This document shows positions 25,979-38,194 of a stretch of 64,000 nucleotides of DNA, piece after piece. The notes beneath the pieces were generated by a model, which worked only from the letters and a program-made list of their open reading frames with translations, had not been told where the DNA came from and did no database searches. Source of the DNA: Terfezia claveryi (lineage: Eukaryota > Ascomycota > Pezizomycetes > Pezizales > Pezizaceae). Position 1 is the stretch's first letter. The number at the start of each line of letters is the position of its first letter. Where the stretch lies: NCBI GenBank assembly GCA_015179025.1, contig WHUX01000010.1:186001-250000 (forward strand), written 5' to 3'. The position numbers and the translations under genes were made by a program.

Positions 25979-27236
25979 TACCACTCGGATAACACAAACT
26001 CCTGTGAAACACCACTCGCTTAGTGGAACATGTGTGCCCTACAAATACCTGTAGTCGTGACTTAGTTTTGAGCCTATGCAAGATGCCCTGTGTTATGCAC
26101 AGTGCGCTGCGTCTCACTCTTTTACCCGCTCACTGTCGGTAGACCTTCTCCTATAGACGCCCCTACAATATAGTTCTACACGCTCCCTTCATTACACGTT
26201 GTGATATGTTCTAGTGCTCCTATAGGCATTAATTACGCGCTCTAATAGCTATACCGGTACATAGACTTCTTGCACTTATGTAGTTGCAATAGACCAGTTC
26301 TATTGCGCTAAATAAAGTATCTAGGCTAGACTAGCTCGGCTGCTACTGGTCCTATGGCCGGTAGGTATGGTTGCTTTATATGCTTCTATAAAGAGAAATG
26401 TTTTAGGTAAAGGTACGGTCCCAGGTTTCATAGGGTTCAAGGTAATCTGGGGTATTCCGTCTACCATATTATCCACGATATGCAATTGATATAATTGATT
26501 ACTATACATCAAACCTAATGTAGAGAATAGTTTTAGCTCGTTGGTGGCACTTATATGAGGGGTTCATATGTGGAACATCATAGCACAGTCATATTTATCT
26601 TACATTAAATTTATACATTCTTTGTACAGTATGCACAGTACATCTCTAGGAGTTTAATATTAAACATAGACAGCAAATAAATTTATTTATCTAAAGTACA
26701 GAACTATTTGCAGATATTCTCTATTACATATCTGTTCTATTTCTACTATTGGGAATACAACTACCTACCGTATATGCGATTCGCGTGAATTTCGGCAGTG
26801 CATGCTGGATCATGAGCCAAGAGCAAGCAGGGACCAAGCTTACCCTGAAGTGCGACTGAAGCGGAGTCTATAGAAAATTCGTCTACTGCATAGATATTAG
26901 AGCGCAAACAGCAACCCTACCTATAGGAGCGTCCTAGTACTTATTAGAGCGTAATTTAAAGCATAGAAACGCGTAAGGCCTACCTACCTTGTAGTGTGCC
27001 TATAGAAGCAAGCCTACTGCCTTTAGGAGCACTAGGAGATATCGCAATGTGTAGCGAAAGGAGCGTGTAGAACTATATATGTAGGGGGCTACATACCTAA
27101 TTTTAGCAGGTAAAAGAGTGAGAGGCAGAGCACTAGGGCTTCTTGCATAAGCTCAGAACTAACTCACGACAAGTGTACATAGGAGATAGCTATGATACCG
27201 TGGTGTTTCACAGGAGTCCGTGTTTCCCGAGTGGTA
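25979..27236. mobile_element. 1.26-kb element with terminal inverted repeats over 150 bp
   Basis: The left arm starts TACCACTCGG, then runs through ACTCCTGTGAAACACCAC, GTCGTGA-TTAGTT, ATGCAAGA, CACTCTTTTACC and GTTCTACACGCTCC to AGTGCTCCTA. The same series occurs in reverse complement at about 27000-27236. The inner part is very AT-rich, without a convincing ORF. Long TIRs over 150 bp with no shared coding region suggest a MULE-like or foldback DNA element. Its interior is not related to elements A-C. Confidence 0.75.
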
Positions 27237-27239
27237 CGG

Positions 27240-28265
27240 AGAACATAATGACGTCCGGATGAGGCCGCAAAGCGTCCTGAAGCTGGCTCCCGTCCCGTGC
27301 CTCTCATTCTTTCGGACGCCCACTGAATTTCAGCGCATCCCAATGCCACTAATGACCATCTGAAGAAATGTAAACTGGGTGTAAGTTTGACGTCTGAATG
27401 TCTGAAGATCTGGGTCTGTCCTCATTACTCCCCAGACGTTAAGTCAATCATTTCGGACATGGCCTTGTATTTGTAATATAGCTTAATTCTTGGGTTCCAA
27501 CTTCAACTATCTTCATCCTAGTTCTCGTCATGAATATCATGTATATCAATGTGGTTACAAGATAAAGTTCTTCCATAGTGAATGTCTGATTGGCCTTGCC
27601 TGGATGTTTTTTCTGGATGTAATTGGAATATGCTCCAGGAAGCAAATATACTATTGCACCAGTGATAACAGTGATAACGGGTCTTGTGGGAATTGATTTG
27701 GGAAGTTGTAATTTTAGGGATGTGTTTGTAGAATGGTCAGAAAGGTCTCATAAAGCCGTTCAACACGGTTAGTCAGAAGTAAGCCTACTCACATCGGATT
27801 CATACACGTTTACCACATGGCTGCATTTATAATGCTTGGTTGAACATTGCATCGGCTAGCTTTCTAGTAGCGCGTGTGACCTTAAGTGAGTTTAGCGTAG
27901 CTTGGGAAAATTCTGAGAACCTTCTGATACACACCGAAATCAGCCTAGACTTGGGTACACTCATCATCAGGCCGTAAGCAGGCTTTCCCGTGCCGCTGAG
28001 TGGGAAGTCACTCTTCATCGAAGGGGGAGGTACAATAAATCAAATAGGTTTCCGAGCTTCTATTATTACAGTTAAATTTAAACCCTCTTACTGTGATGTG
28101 GATGAAACTAGTGCCGTCCTGCCAAATATGGGCGGGGGAGACTTCTCTATTGTTAAGTGTTTAGGCCGGTGTCAAATTTACAGAGTGGGAAGACTTCGAG
28201 AGTGAGTTACCCTGAGTTCTTGGTCCATATGGATTCTCAACGAAGTAGATATATCCGGGCTATAA
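27240..28265. other. No supported gene
   Basis: ORFs of at most 71 codons (27448-27645 -, 27490-27696 +, 27827-28018 -, 27990-28205 +) overlap one another on both strands and show no domain. Confidence 0.45.
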
Positions 28266-29435
28266 GGGCCGCTCGCGGGCAGCATATGCCTCCCGCGGGC
28301 AATTAATATAATTCCTCAATTTGGTAAATCTCAATCGAACAAAACATTCTGCGACACTCAAAAAACACCCTAAGAAGTTATTTTGACCGCCCTATCCACA
28401 TCATATACCCTTCCTGTTGATTAGTGGGAGACGGCAGACATTGATTCCGGAAAAATTACCTCAAGCCTTTCAGATGGTGAAGTACATGCTGGCGACGTTA
28501 ACAACTCATCACTGCATCTCTGATGATGAATGGAATAGGGAAGAGGATACTGAGTTTACTGCTGCCCTAAAAATCCGCAACCCTATCCAATGGGTATTTG
28601 GAAATTAGTTTCTTATCAGCGGGGGTTCTTATTGACGGGGCTTTATTGCTCAGGCTATATCGACCATCTTATGTTGAATATCAATACGCTATGTGGAATT
28701 CAGTGAAATTTGGAGCAATCATAATTACTTATAATATCTTTTGTCTATATCTTGTTGCAAGATTGATTTTTATACTAGAAAAATCCAGGCTATTCCTCAC
28801 TTATAGAATCCAGGTCAGGTGCAAAGCGGTACTTTCTTAATAACAGGTACTGTTTTATATGCAGATTGCTAAGCTACTCCAAGTTCTTGATTTTAAACCA
28901 AAACGAAGCAGGTTCTACCTAGAATTATACAACAGGTAGATGGTATTTTACAGCGTTGTGAGAGATCAAATGGCACAATGCTACAACAAACCTCATACTT
29001 TTGCAGTTTGATATTGCTATACCCGATAACCTTTACCCAACTACTGACCTTACGGGCTTAGAGTTTGATATTTTAGATACTCTAACTGCTCGGTAAACCA
29101 CAGTTCATTAGGCATCTAGTATAACTACCGGTGTTGCGAAAACTTCTTCCCTAATTGTTGCCGCCGATACTTTAAGAATAATCTGAAATGCTTAATTTAT
29201 TAACATACGAAAGTATCAACAGATCATGACTACATTGCTCTAGCTGAACCAAATTGGAATGTTAGAGGGGGGTCTAATCGACTGGGAAATCAATGAATCT
29301 TTTGCGGTCGCTGGGAAATTATCAATTCTTTTTTTTTCTAGTAAATCAGTACTTTATTAATACACCAAATTGAGTAAATATTTAAATTGCCCGCGGCCGG
29401 CACAGTGGGTATGCCGCCCACGAGCGGCCCAGAAC
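28266..29435 (-). mobile_element. 1.17-kb TIR element, copy B (inverted copy of A)
   Basis: It begins GGGCCGCTCGCGGGC with the outer GTTCT missing and ends CGAGCGGCCCAGAAC. Read in reverse complement, it follows element A from end to end. Shared landmarks include the block around GTCGATTAGACC near 19716 and 29274, ACAGATCATGAC, and CTAAGAAGTTATTTTGAC. Divergence is visible throughout, so the copies are not a recent duplication. The two lie about 7.5 kb apart with the SDR gene and two other elements between them. Confidence 0.85.
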
Positions 29436-29825
29436 ATATATCAAGTACTCATTTGAAATCTACCTAGTGGCCTTGAAGTATAAAAAAGTAGAATATTAGA
29501 TGGATGTGTCAAAACTATGGAGGTCAAATTAAGGCTCTCAATTTAGCCCTAGCCCATCCTCATGGCGTTCCTCCATTTTTTTCTGGCTTGTGTCTCAGGA
29601 TTAGATTCGCTTGAATTTATTTGAAGCTAGTCGACAGCTATTTCAGGATGCAGTTTTAGCCAGGTGAGTATGAATGGCCCTCATCTGGCATGAAAGGGAG
29701 GGGGGATCTATCTCCACACAAAGATATCACTAAGTGGGCACATAGTCAATTGTTGAACTTGCATCTCTATAAAACATTGAACGCAAGTGCAAGTGCATAG
29801 AGTTTTGCATCGTCTGTTACTAGCA
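29436..29825. other. Spacer, 3' flank of fumarylacetoacetase
   Basis: Nothing recognisable was seen. Confidence 0.5.
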
Positions 29826-31359
29826 TCATGGCTTCAATTCCAAGGGGGCTAATATCCGTCCTCTACAATCCCCAAACCCCACCCTTTCACCTCCCTGAGT
29901 AATTCCCCACCCTTTGATAACAACTTCATCCCCATCTTCCAACCATCTCCGCTTTTGACCGCCTCCAATATCCGCGTCTTCAGTCCCATTCTTACTCATT
30001 TCTAAGAGACTACCTTCCTGTCCCTTTTGAGGTCCACTGATTGTCCCAGAGCCAAGAAGGTCCCCCGATAGAAGTTTGCATCCGTTGATTGTATGATGTG
30101 CAAGCATTTGCTCAAAGGACCAGATCAGAAAGCGGGGGGAGGTTGTTGAAATTGGAGCACTTGTATTAGACGATTCGCCGGGGCTCCTGCCGGGGTTTAT
30201 TTCAACCTGAAGGGTAAAATCGTAGACTGTTTTGTTGTTTTTCTCCGTGAGATAGGGAAGAAGGCTAACGCCCTGAAAGGACAGTAAGCTCCCTAGTACC
30301 GTAACTATGTTCTTGGCAAAACGAAATGACGAGAATTATTCTAAGTTCGATAATACGTACTTGGTCTTCTTTTTCCACCCGAAATGGCTCCAATGCATCT
30401 ACTGTGACCACCCAAGGGGAAATACTGGTAGAAAAGGACTTTCCCAAGAACGGCCCTAGAGGCACATATTCCCATGCCTGCACATCTCTCGCGCTCCAGT
30501 CGTTCATCAGAACAAACCCAAATATATGACCAATAGCCTGATCAACGGGAATTGGAGCACCATCGTTAGGAATCCCCACAAAAGCTGCCAGTTCTAATTC
30601 ATAGTCCATTTTTTCAGTCGGTCCAAACCTAGGTTTTCCACCAGGCAAAGGTGGGAGTTGGCCATTCGGTCTGCGCACCGGCGTCCCTGAGGCACAAACA
30701 GTAGAAGCTCGCCCATGATAGCCCACAGGAAGGTGGAGGTAGTTGGGTTGTAGGGCATTCTCGCGGCCTCGGAAAAGACAGCCCACGTTATTTGCATGGT
30801 GCACTCCGGCATAGAAATCAGTGTAATCCCCAATATGGAACGGCATGTGCATTTTCAGCAAAGGGTGACCTTCTTGGTCTCGTAAACACCTGCTGAATAC
30901 CGTTCCAAGTGGCCATCCAGGTCTCGTATCAAGTCCAGAAACGATCCCCCCTACCTCAACGAGTTCACGGATGTGTTTCCGGAGAGCACAAATTCTTGAG
31001 CGCCCAAGTGTTGCGAGGGAGTTTAAGGTTGTAGTGAGGAGGGGGTGCGGATACTTGAGCGGGGGAATCAGCACGTGAGGTACCGGTGGGTCCTTCAGCG
31101 CAAGCTCATGCGGAGGTATTGAGGGTATAACTGTCGAGAAAGCCCCATGTTTGTTCAGAGCGTGTAGATCAAGTATATATGCCCCAATTGCGGTACAAAT
31201 GTGTCGACCATTAAGTAGGTGAGGTGGTGTGAAAACCCCAAAAGGGATATTTGACAAGGAGAAATCGGTATCCGCTGGCAGTGGAAGTGGTATGTGTCTT
31301 ATGGAATGTTCAGCCAAATAATATTCTTCTGGGGAGAGAACTGCTACTGAAGTTGACAT
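29826..31359 (-). CDS. fahA: Fumarylacetoacetase
   Basis: There are two exons: 31359-30361 (donor GTACGT after codon 333) and 30272-29826 (after TTTCAG). They encode 481 residues. The enzyme hydrolyses 4-fumarylacetoacetate to fumarate and acetoacetate, the last step of phenylalanine/tyrosine catabolism in the cytosol. The N-terminal SH3-like domain precedes the FAH fold. Metal- and substrate-binding segments are intact: HIGDYTDFYAGVHHANNVG, LPVGYHGR, MDYELELAAFVG, LMNDWSARDVQAWEYVPLGPFLGKS and, after the splice, the IWSFEQMLAHHTINGCKLLSGDLLGSGTISGP stretch. The protein is about 50 residues longer than the fungal norm of about 430, owing to an insert (Asn/Ser-rich NPGRSPGESSNTS and around EMSKNGTEDADIGG). 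Homogentisate dioxygenase and maleylacetoacetate isomerase, which often cluster with it in fungi, are not nearby. It may be a second paralogue. Confidence 0.95.
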
Positions 31360-34300
31360 TTTTGTATTTCCGTCTCCTGATCTATCGAAGTTGATTTACT
31401 CCAAGCCGTCAATAATCCAACCTATTGCAACATGCCGATGACGTACATACATTCCCACGTTCTATGTATGGTGTCTTGGCAGTGAGTATACCGTACAGCA
31501 AAGTCTCTTGATATGATTTTTTTCTTACTGAAAATCGTCCTATCTCAAAATATATTACTTGGGATATAAATGCACACATGACGATAAATTCAAAAGGGTC
31601 TGTTTTCAAAGGTAGACATTGTGCAATGGTGCTACGAATACCAAAACTAAACAACTAGTCTCACGCGCAAACTACACCAAATACAATTTTGATTTCGAAT
31701 TCGTGTCTGGGTAAGGTGAATCTCACGTTGCTCTTACTTCACCGATCGCTTGGCCCTGGTACATAAAATCTGTATATGTTGTCTCAGTATATTTGCCACT
31801 GTGTGGACACTCCGTTGGGTTGTGTCAGGTAGTTCACGACCTCATCCTGTATTCGTGTTTATGTCCGAGAAAACGGCATGGGAGTCTAAAGAAAGAATTG
31901 CAGTTGATACAGTGGATATGGGGCAGGTTGGATTTCATATCACCTAGTCTCTCACTAGCGCTGCCACAGTCGAGACGCAGAGTAGGCAGAGATCTTGGGT
32001 TGTAATATGGCCGGATTACGCTGGTTGACCGTAAGCAAATCGACCTGAGGTGGCTATGAAGTTACACTGAGAGCAGGATGTCCATGTCCACAACCAATAA
32101 TGGGTGGTGCTTTGTATACCTAAGTAGATCTCTTCATGGGGCTTGGAAGTTGGTACGGTACCAAAAATTACGACTTCCGTAAACAATCAGGGATGTATTT
32201 GTAAAAAAAGTTCCATGAGCTCGTCAACTACTTATGGTTATTAAATGCATGATATCGTGCACAATGCCCAGCTTCACTTCGATTTGCTGATCAGGATTGC
32301 ACGAGATCCTCTACTTATGGCGCCGAGTGCCCAAAGCAGTACCTAGTATAATTGGCACTGGCTAGTTTTCGATAACTTTAGAGTTTGACTCTAGCACAGG
32401 AATGTTGAGGATAGGGTACATTTTACTGGCGCATCTTTGCGGTGTTGTACACCGATAACCTACCGAACGCTCAGTAGACGATATGTTCTAGATCCACAGC
32501 AATAGATCATTCGTCCTGCCAGAGACAAACCCATTTAGCAGTGCGTAATAGCTTCCCCTTCTATATATGAGAGAAGGGGGCCAAGACCCCCAGCACTCTG
32601 CTTTTTTCTTCCCCAGAAAAAAGCTGGGGACCCTGATTAGCCCCCTTCACTGTATGGAGTATCTATATATATGCATCCAGAGGGGGCAACTTTTTAACTA
32701 GGTAGTTGAAAACTAGTTGAAAAAAATGGCCGAACATGAGACCAGCATAGTGTTCAATATGATTCTAGTCCGGTCAGCCAGAAGTCATGGTCCTGTATGC
32801 GAGAGACCTCGTGGCTCGTGGAAGCTATAATACTAAACCCCGCGTAGATGAGGCATGGTAAACCACCTTGCCACAGGTACCATATCCGGTTACCTATCCC
32901 CATACTCCGAGTTCTGACATACATAAGCTTGCAAAATACTAGCACGGCCGAGGGGAAACGCAAAAGAAAATGAAAAAGGAAAATTTTATGCTGACGTGGC
33001 TTAACAAGCTGGATGAGATTGTCCGTCACAATACGGCCAGAAACACTGGCACTGGTCAATGTGCTGAGGGCACCAGAGAGAAGGGCTGAGATTTCGAGCC
33101 ACGAAACGTAGCAGATTGGCTTGGGGCGACCCGAGAGAGCATGCCGATTTTGTTACCAAGGGAACCGATGTTAGCGAAACTACAAGGCCTATAGGTAGCG
33201 ATGAGGCGGGAGTGGAGAGATATATCAATTTTGCATTTCAGTTTTGTTTGGAAATAGGTGATATATAGGTATCTGGATATTCTCAAAACTAGAGTATCAC
33301 CTCATTAGATGCTGGGAAGAAAGTTTCTGACTGAGCAATGAAATGTATGTGGGGTTGAGGGTATCTTGAAGGTTATTTTTGTGGAAGAAGAATGAACATC
33401 TGATTGATGAAGTATAAATTAGGGATCATATATGGCCCTTTCAAAAGCGTGGTACCTATATTCATTGAGACATAGATAAGCGTTAAGCTGAAACCGTTGC
33501 GTAACCTCAGGCTCAGGTGCATTGAAAGGGACGGATACCCGGTACCAATGTAGGTAGATCCCCTGGCCTGGTATTACATTTACGTAATGCCATTCCTTGT
33601 TTTAAATGACTGTTTGATGGTGCTAATATTGTTGGTACTGACCTTATGGAAGTCGTTTGTAATTGCCATGAGATACAATGAGCCTTTGCAAAGCCTCGAA
33701 ATAAGTATACATCGTCGCGATGTATACCGTGAACTGGCAATCTTGAAATGTAAGATTAATGAATCAACTCACTTATAGGCTCTAGAAATAGTGGTTTATG
33801 TTATTTACTTGTATTCTAACCTTACTAACCTTGAAAGTTTCTCAAAGTTGATTGCTAAGTGAGTACATATTTATCGTTCTATGCTATTTGACGCCGAAAT
33901 ATGTCAACTTTGTGAAAACATTATAAATTATCATGATGAGTTAACTTCACTGTTCCTTCCGAATGGGCTTCAGCCGGTGAATACCTGTTCAAGAGCTCTC
34001 TTTTCTAGCACGATTTGTAGCCTTTCATACTCTGAATCAAAAATGCCGAAGTAGTAGACTAATATTCTAGGAATTTACATTGCCCATAAAAATTTGTATG
34101 GCAATGCTATGTACCAACCCTTTCTCCAAACTCAAACTGAACTCTATCTAAACCTGATGGAGTTAGCTTTTAAAAGTTATTCTTGAAGTTGGGAAAGGTA
34201 TGGATCAGGGTCTATAGGATTTTCTTCAAAAATTGGCAGCATTAGTGTAAAATGCTTACACGAGCTTGGGTCTCGTTATAAACCACGGTGCACCGTGAAC

Positions 34301-34654
34301 ACGGGTATATACATCCAATTAAAACACAAATCTTATGTCACGATATTGGGAATAGGAAGCATGGTAAGGATATATCTAGGTATCATAACTCATGCCTTTG
34401 GAAGTTATCAAAAAGCGAGAAATCACGAAACTTACATATATTTATATGCGTGGGTACTCTAATTAACGGCCAGTTGCTTACTAAGTCAACTGATCCACAA
34501 AGTTTTCAGCTTGTAGAGTCACCCTTCCCTAAGAGATAAAACATATTCTAGTTATATTACTGATTTGCAAACCTCCCTGGTTAAGAAGATCCCAAAATGG
34601 AGGCCAGTTTTAGTTCGGCCCAGTGATTCTGTTGGATACAGCTATGTGGTTATA
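31360..34654. other. 3.3-kb gene-free stretch
   Basis: Only short overlapping ORFs without domains are present. Near 32585-32635 a hairpin-capable segment occurs (CCCCAGC with TTTTTTCT against AGAAAAAAGCTGGGG). Confidence 0.45.
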
Positions 34655-34735
34655 TCCTCCCCTGCATAAAGAGGCCCAAATGATGTATATTGGAGAATAT
34701 TTGTATTGGGATGACATTCAGTGCATCTTATGCAA
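34655..34735. mobile_element. Truncated MITE, GGCAAAAAGTTT family (copy 3, inverted)
   Basis: The sequence from CCTCCCCTGCATAAAG through ATATTGGAGAAT to GTGCATCTTATGCA matches the reverse complement of the copy at 19271-19389, without either CAAAAAGTTTCG end. Confidence 0.6.
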
Positions 34736-35208
34736 AATACTGATATTTTCTCCACTGAACTATATCAATATCAGTACATCGACAATATCGAGCCCACACA
34801 AGCATTTTCCAACTATGTCCTCCTTAGGAACAATTCTACCACCAGGTTATCCTTTACATATGTATGGGTAATTTATAATTAGCTATGGGCCGGGGTGAAC
34901 GATTTCACCAAGAGTGTATGCGATCAGCGGAAGCACAGATGCAGCCACTTGTTACTAGTCTGGGTATCTGTATGGAAGGGTCGATGTCTATAGGCCGCAC
35001 ACCCATTTGTATGACTCGAACAGCAGCTGCGGCATATATGCCTCTGCGACACGCACGTACCACTAGTAGCTTCAACAGGTATATAGACCAGATATATCCA
35101 TGTGCGAAATACCATGTTTGATCCGAGTAGAAACAAAGGTCTTCCCTTTGTTAGCATACTGATCCTCAATATCAATCTCAGAGTCCAAAAGATAAGCATC
35201 CGGGAGAC

Positions 35209-37127
35209 ATGGCAGACAGACTTGTTCAGTCACTCGATGACTTTGTACTCATCAGTGATGTCAGCAGCTGTGGGAGTTCCAGAAGTCCAATTTCCCCCTT
35301 ATCGAATGTCGCAATACATAGAGATATCCAATCGGACTATGTCTTTCCGAATTATATCCCATCTAGCCATGATCGCCCACATGGACCTCCGCGTCATGGA
35401 GGACCCCCTCCACATGAACCTCCACGTCATGGAGGACCCCCTCCACATGAACCTCCACGTCATGGAGGACCCCCTCCACATGAACCTCCACGTCATGGAG
35501 GACCCCCTCCACATGAACCTCCACGTCATGGAGGACCCCCTCCACATGAACCTCCACGTCATGGAGGACCCCCTCCACATGAACCTCCACGTCATGGAGG
35601 GCCCCTTCAACATGGCAATGGGGGACCGGCTTCAGATGGGCCTCCCCATGGACCGCAACCACTTCATTATTCCGGTGGGGAATACCACTTACCTTCCTTT
35701 CACCGCGGCCATCATCCATGGCATCGCCGTGGGCATAGAGATTGCAACAACTTTTCCAATCCATCAGTCGCTTATACGACTAACGCCATGGCACCACACT
35801 CGAACGTCAACTTGTTCCTCCACAAAATAATCTCAGGATCGCATCCAAAGGCGGGTATCATGGCGGTAGATGACTGGAAGGTCGATCTCCTCCGCTTCGC
35901 TGAATACCCCGAAAATGGCGCCAAGGTAACACCAAATTCCACCGAGTTACCAGGTTCACCCTTTGTCGAATACACCTATATGCCTCCAGACCGTCGTATG
36001 GCTAGTGGGGATAATCTTGGAAGCTTGATCGGTGAGATTTCTTGGGGGAGATTTGACTATGAGTACAATAATGAGCCTTTCATTTTATACATTGCCAGTG
36101 TAAACTCTACCTCAAAGTTTCAATTTTTGGTCCATGAACCAAAAAAACAGTCAAATCTGGAAAGTGAAAACAGTAAGGAACTCGTCAAAAATCTGATTTT
36201 GCGAGCTTCTTATTGGGGACAGGAACTGCACAACGAGGTGTGGGTATATGACCACGGTTTCTGGCAGAAAGACGCAGCGCTTTGGGATGGTATGCAAAAA
36301 GCCAGCTGGGACGATGTTATCCTGCCTCCCGACCTTAAATGTGCTGTTCGCGGGGATGTTGCATCGTTTTTTCAGAATAAGTCCACATATGACGATATTG
36401 GAATTGCGTGGAAGAGGGGAATTATCCTGTATGGCCCCCCGGGGAATGGTAAGACACTCTCGATTAAGGCAACCATGAAGGACGTTTATTATTCCCTTGC
36501 GATGTCTCCCATTCCCACACTGTATGTCAGGTCTCTTCAAGCATGGGATGGTGATCAAAGTGCCCTTCTCGAAATTTTCGAGAAGGCGAGAAGCATTGCA
36601 CCTTGTATGCTTGTTTTAGAGGATTTGGACAGTCTGATAAACCCAGGAAACCGCTCTTATTTCCTAAACCAAATGGATGGTCTAGATGACAATGATGGAA
36701 TTTTGGTTGTTGGAACTACGAACCATCTAGATGAATTGGACCCCGGGATTGTTTCCAGGCCAAGCAGGTTTGACCGGAAATACGAATTTAGCCTTCCCGG
36801 GGCTGGAGAAGGAGGCCGTCCAACTTATGTCGAGTATTGGAGGTAGGCACTCACCCTAGATAGGTTATTTTCTAGCTCTGACGAAGTATTTATAGGAAAA
36901 AATTGGAAAATAGACCTGGTATTCAATTCCCTGAGAGCCTTGTGGCGAAAATTGTCGACACGACTGAACACTTTTCCTTCGCTTATATGAAAGAGGCCTT
37001 TGTCAGTACGTTGTTGTTGATTGCAGCTAGACAAGAGCATGGCAATCCGAAAGATAGGGGAGATCTCTTTGAGAAAGTTATCCTCCAGCAGTTGAAGATC
37101 TTGAGAAAGCAGATTGGAAATGTGTAG
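35209..37127 (+). CDS. BCS1-like AAA+ ATPase with N-terminal Pro/His/Gly repeat
   Basis: There are two exons, 35209-36842 and 36896-37127, with a 53-nt intron (GTAGGC to TATAG) that joins in phase. They encode 621 residues. Residues about 60-150 contain six full copies plus partial flanking copies of an 11-residue unit, PPPHEPPRHGG. The C-terminal third is an AAA+ domain: Walker A GPPGNGKT near residue 409, Walker B MLVLEDLDSL, sensor-1 VVGTTNHLDELD, and an arginine-finger region RPSRFDRKYEF. The middle region resembles the fungal AAA proteins related to the mitochondrial Rieske-insertion ATPase BCS1, but no transmembrane helix or mitochondrial presequence is evident here. The partner is unknown; remodelling of a protein substrate is expected. 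The intron lies after the arginine finger, so reading only the first exon would truncate the lid domain. Confidence 0.9.
35392..35610 (+). repeat. 33-bp coding minisatellite, about 6.5 units
   Basis: The unit encodes HGGPPPHEPPR. Units are nearly identical at the nucleotide level, which points to recent copy-number change. The repeat stays open in several frames on both strands, which generates spurious ORFs there. Confidence 0.95.
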
Positions 37128-38194
37128 TTACTTAGCTATGACCCCGGTTCGGTTTGGAGACTATTGAGAAACTTAAGGTGTAGGACACTGGGAACGTTCG
37201 GAACAGTATTGAAGAAGCGTTAGCGGTCAGACTGGGTGTTTCTTATCCTCAGATAGTCAAGCAGACAGGCTCTGGTAATGACTGTTTTTGCATATTGCGC
37301 TCATGTGCCTTTGCGTATATGATGAATAAATTATGAGGCAAATGAATCTTTCATGTCACACTCCAAGCAACTACGAGATGGATCGGTTGATGATCTCATT
37401 GGTGACAATGGCGACTAAGTAGTGCAGTGGAGGCTTGTAGAAGGGCGATAACTGTTTCTTTTTCTATCACTATCTATACTTGACACTTGGGTAACTGTAT
37501 TACCAGTTGTGGGAGTATATTAAGTTTGGAAATATGGTTTAATTCTAGGGTGTCAACCAGCCCCATAATCAGAATAATGCGTTCTCTTTTAAGAGAAAAA
37601 CACGAGAAGATGAATATAAGAACTGTCGGCGGGGTATTCTATCCGATCACCGGAAACAGGCTTTCCACGCTCAGAGTGAATTTGGAATTACCTAACGGCC
37701 CTTACTTCATAATAAGTGTCATGATATCGATATATATATTGATCGGTCAGGAAATTAAATATTGTTCAGTTTTTGTACTACTGTGGAATACGCATACGAG
37801 CATCCTTTATCGGTACTAGTAAGAGACTAGTATGGTATAGACCAATTTATCTATACGTTTGCTTTATTAGACGTGTTAGTTTAGACAATGAAACATCAAC
37901 GTTGGTGCGAAGCAATACTGGCAACTACTTATATATACAGCTGCTGGCCTGATCTGATATCCATGAAGCCCTGAGCAATCTCTCATTTATATTACCCCGC
38001 CTATTCCAATGGGAGCGTCCTCTTCCATAACCCTAGACAGACCACCAAAATTCGCCCTACCCCTTGTCCTTAAGACCTCCCGCCAGCAGTTTATATGGTA
38101 CACAAAAAAACAATGTATCTTTTTTCGAATATAGACAGCGAAGGTATAATTTGATCCAACAACACGACTGTCCCAACCAGACTGTACCCCTCTC
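37128..38194. other. Spacer between convergent genes
   Basis: No supported gene. The ORF at 37487-37819 lacks recognisable features. Confidence 0.45.

Noticed and set aside
35102..35830. Long ORFs on both strands over the 33-bp repeat (also 35299-35613 and 35363-35764 on the minus strand)
   Set aside because: The repeat unit has no stop in several frames; only the frame from 35209 continues into the AAA domain.
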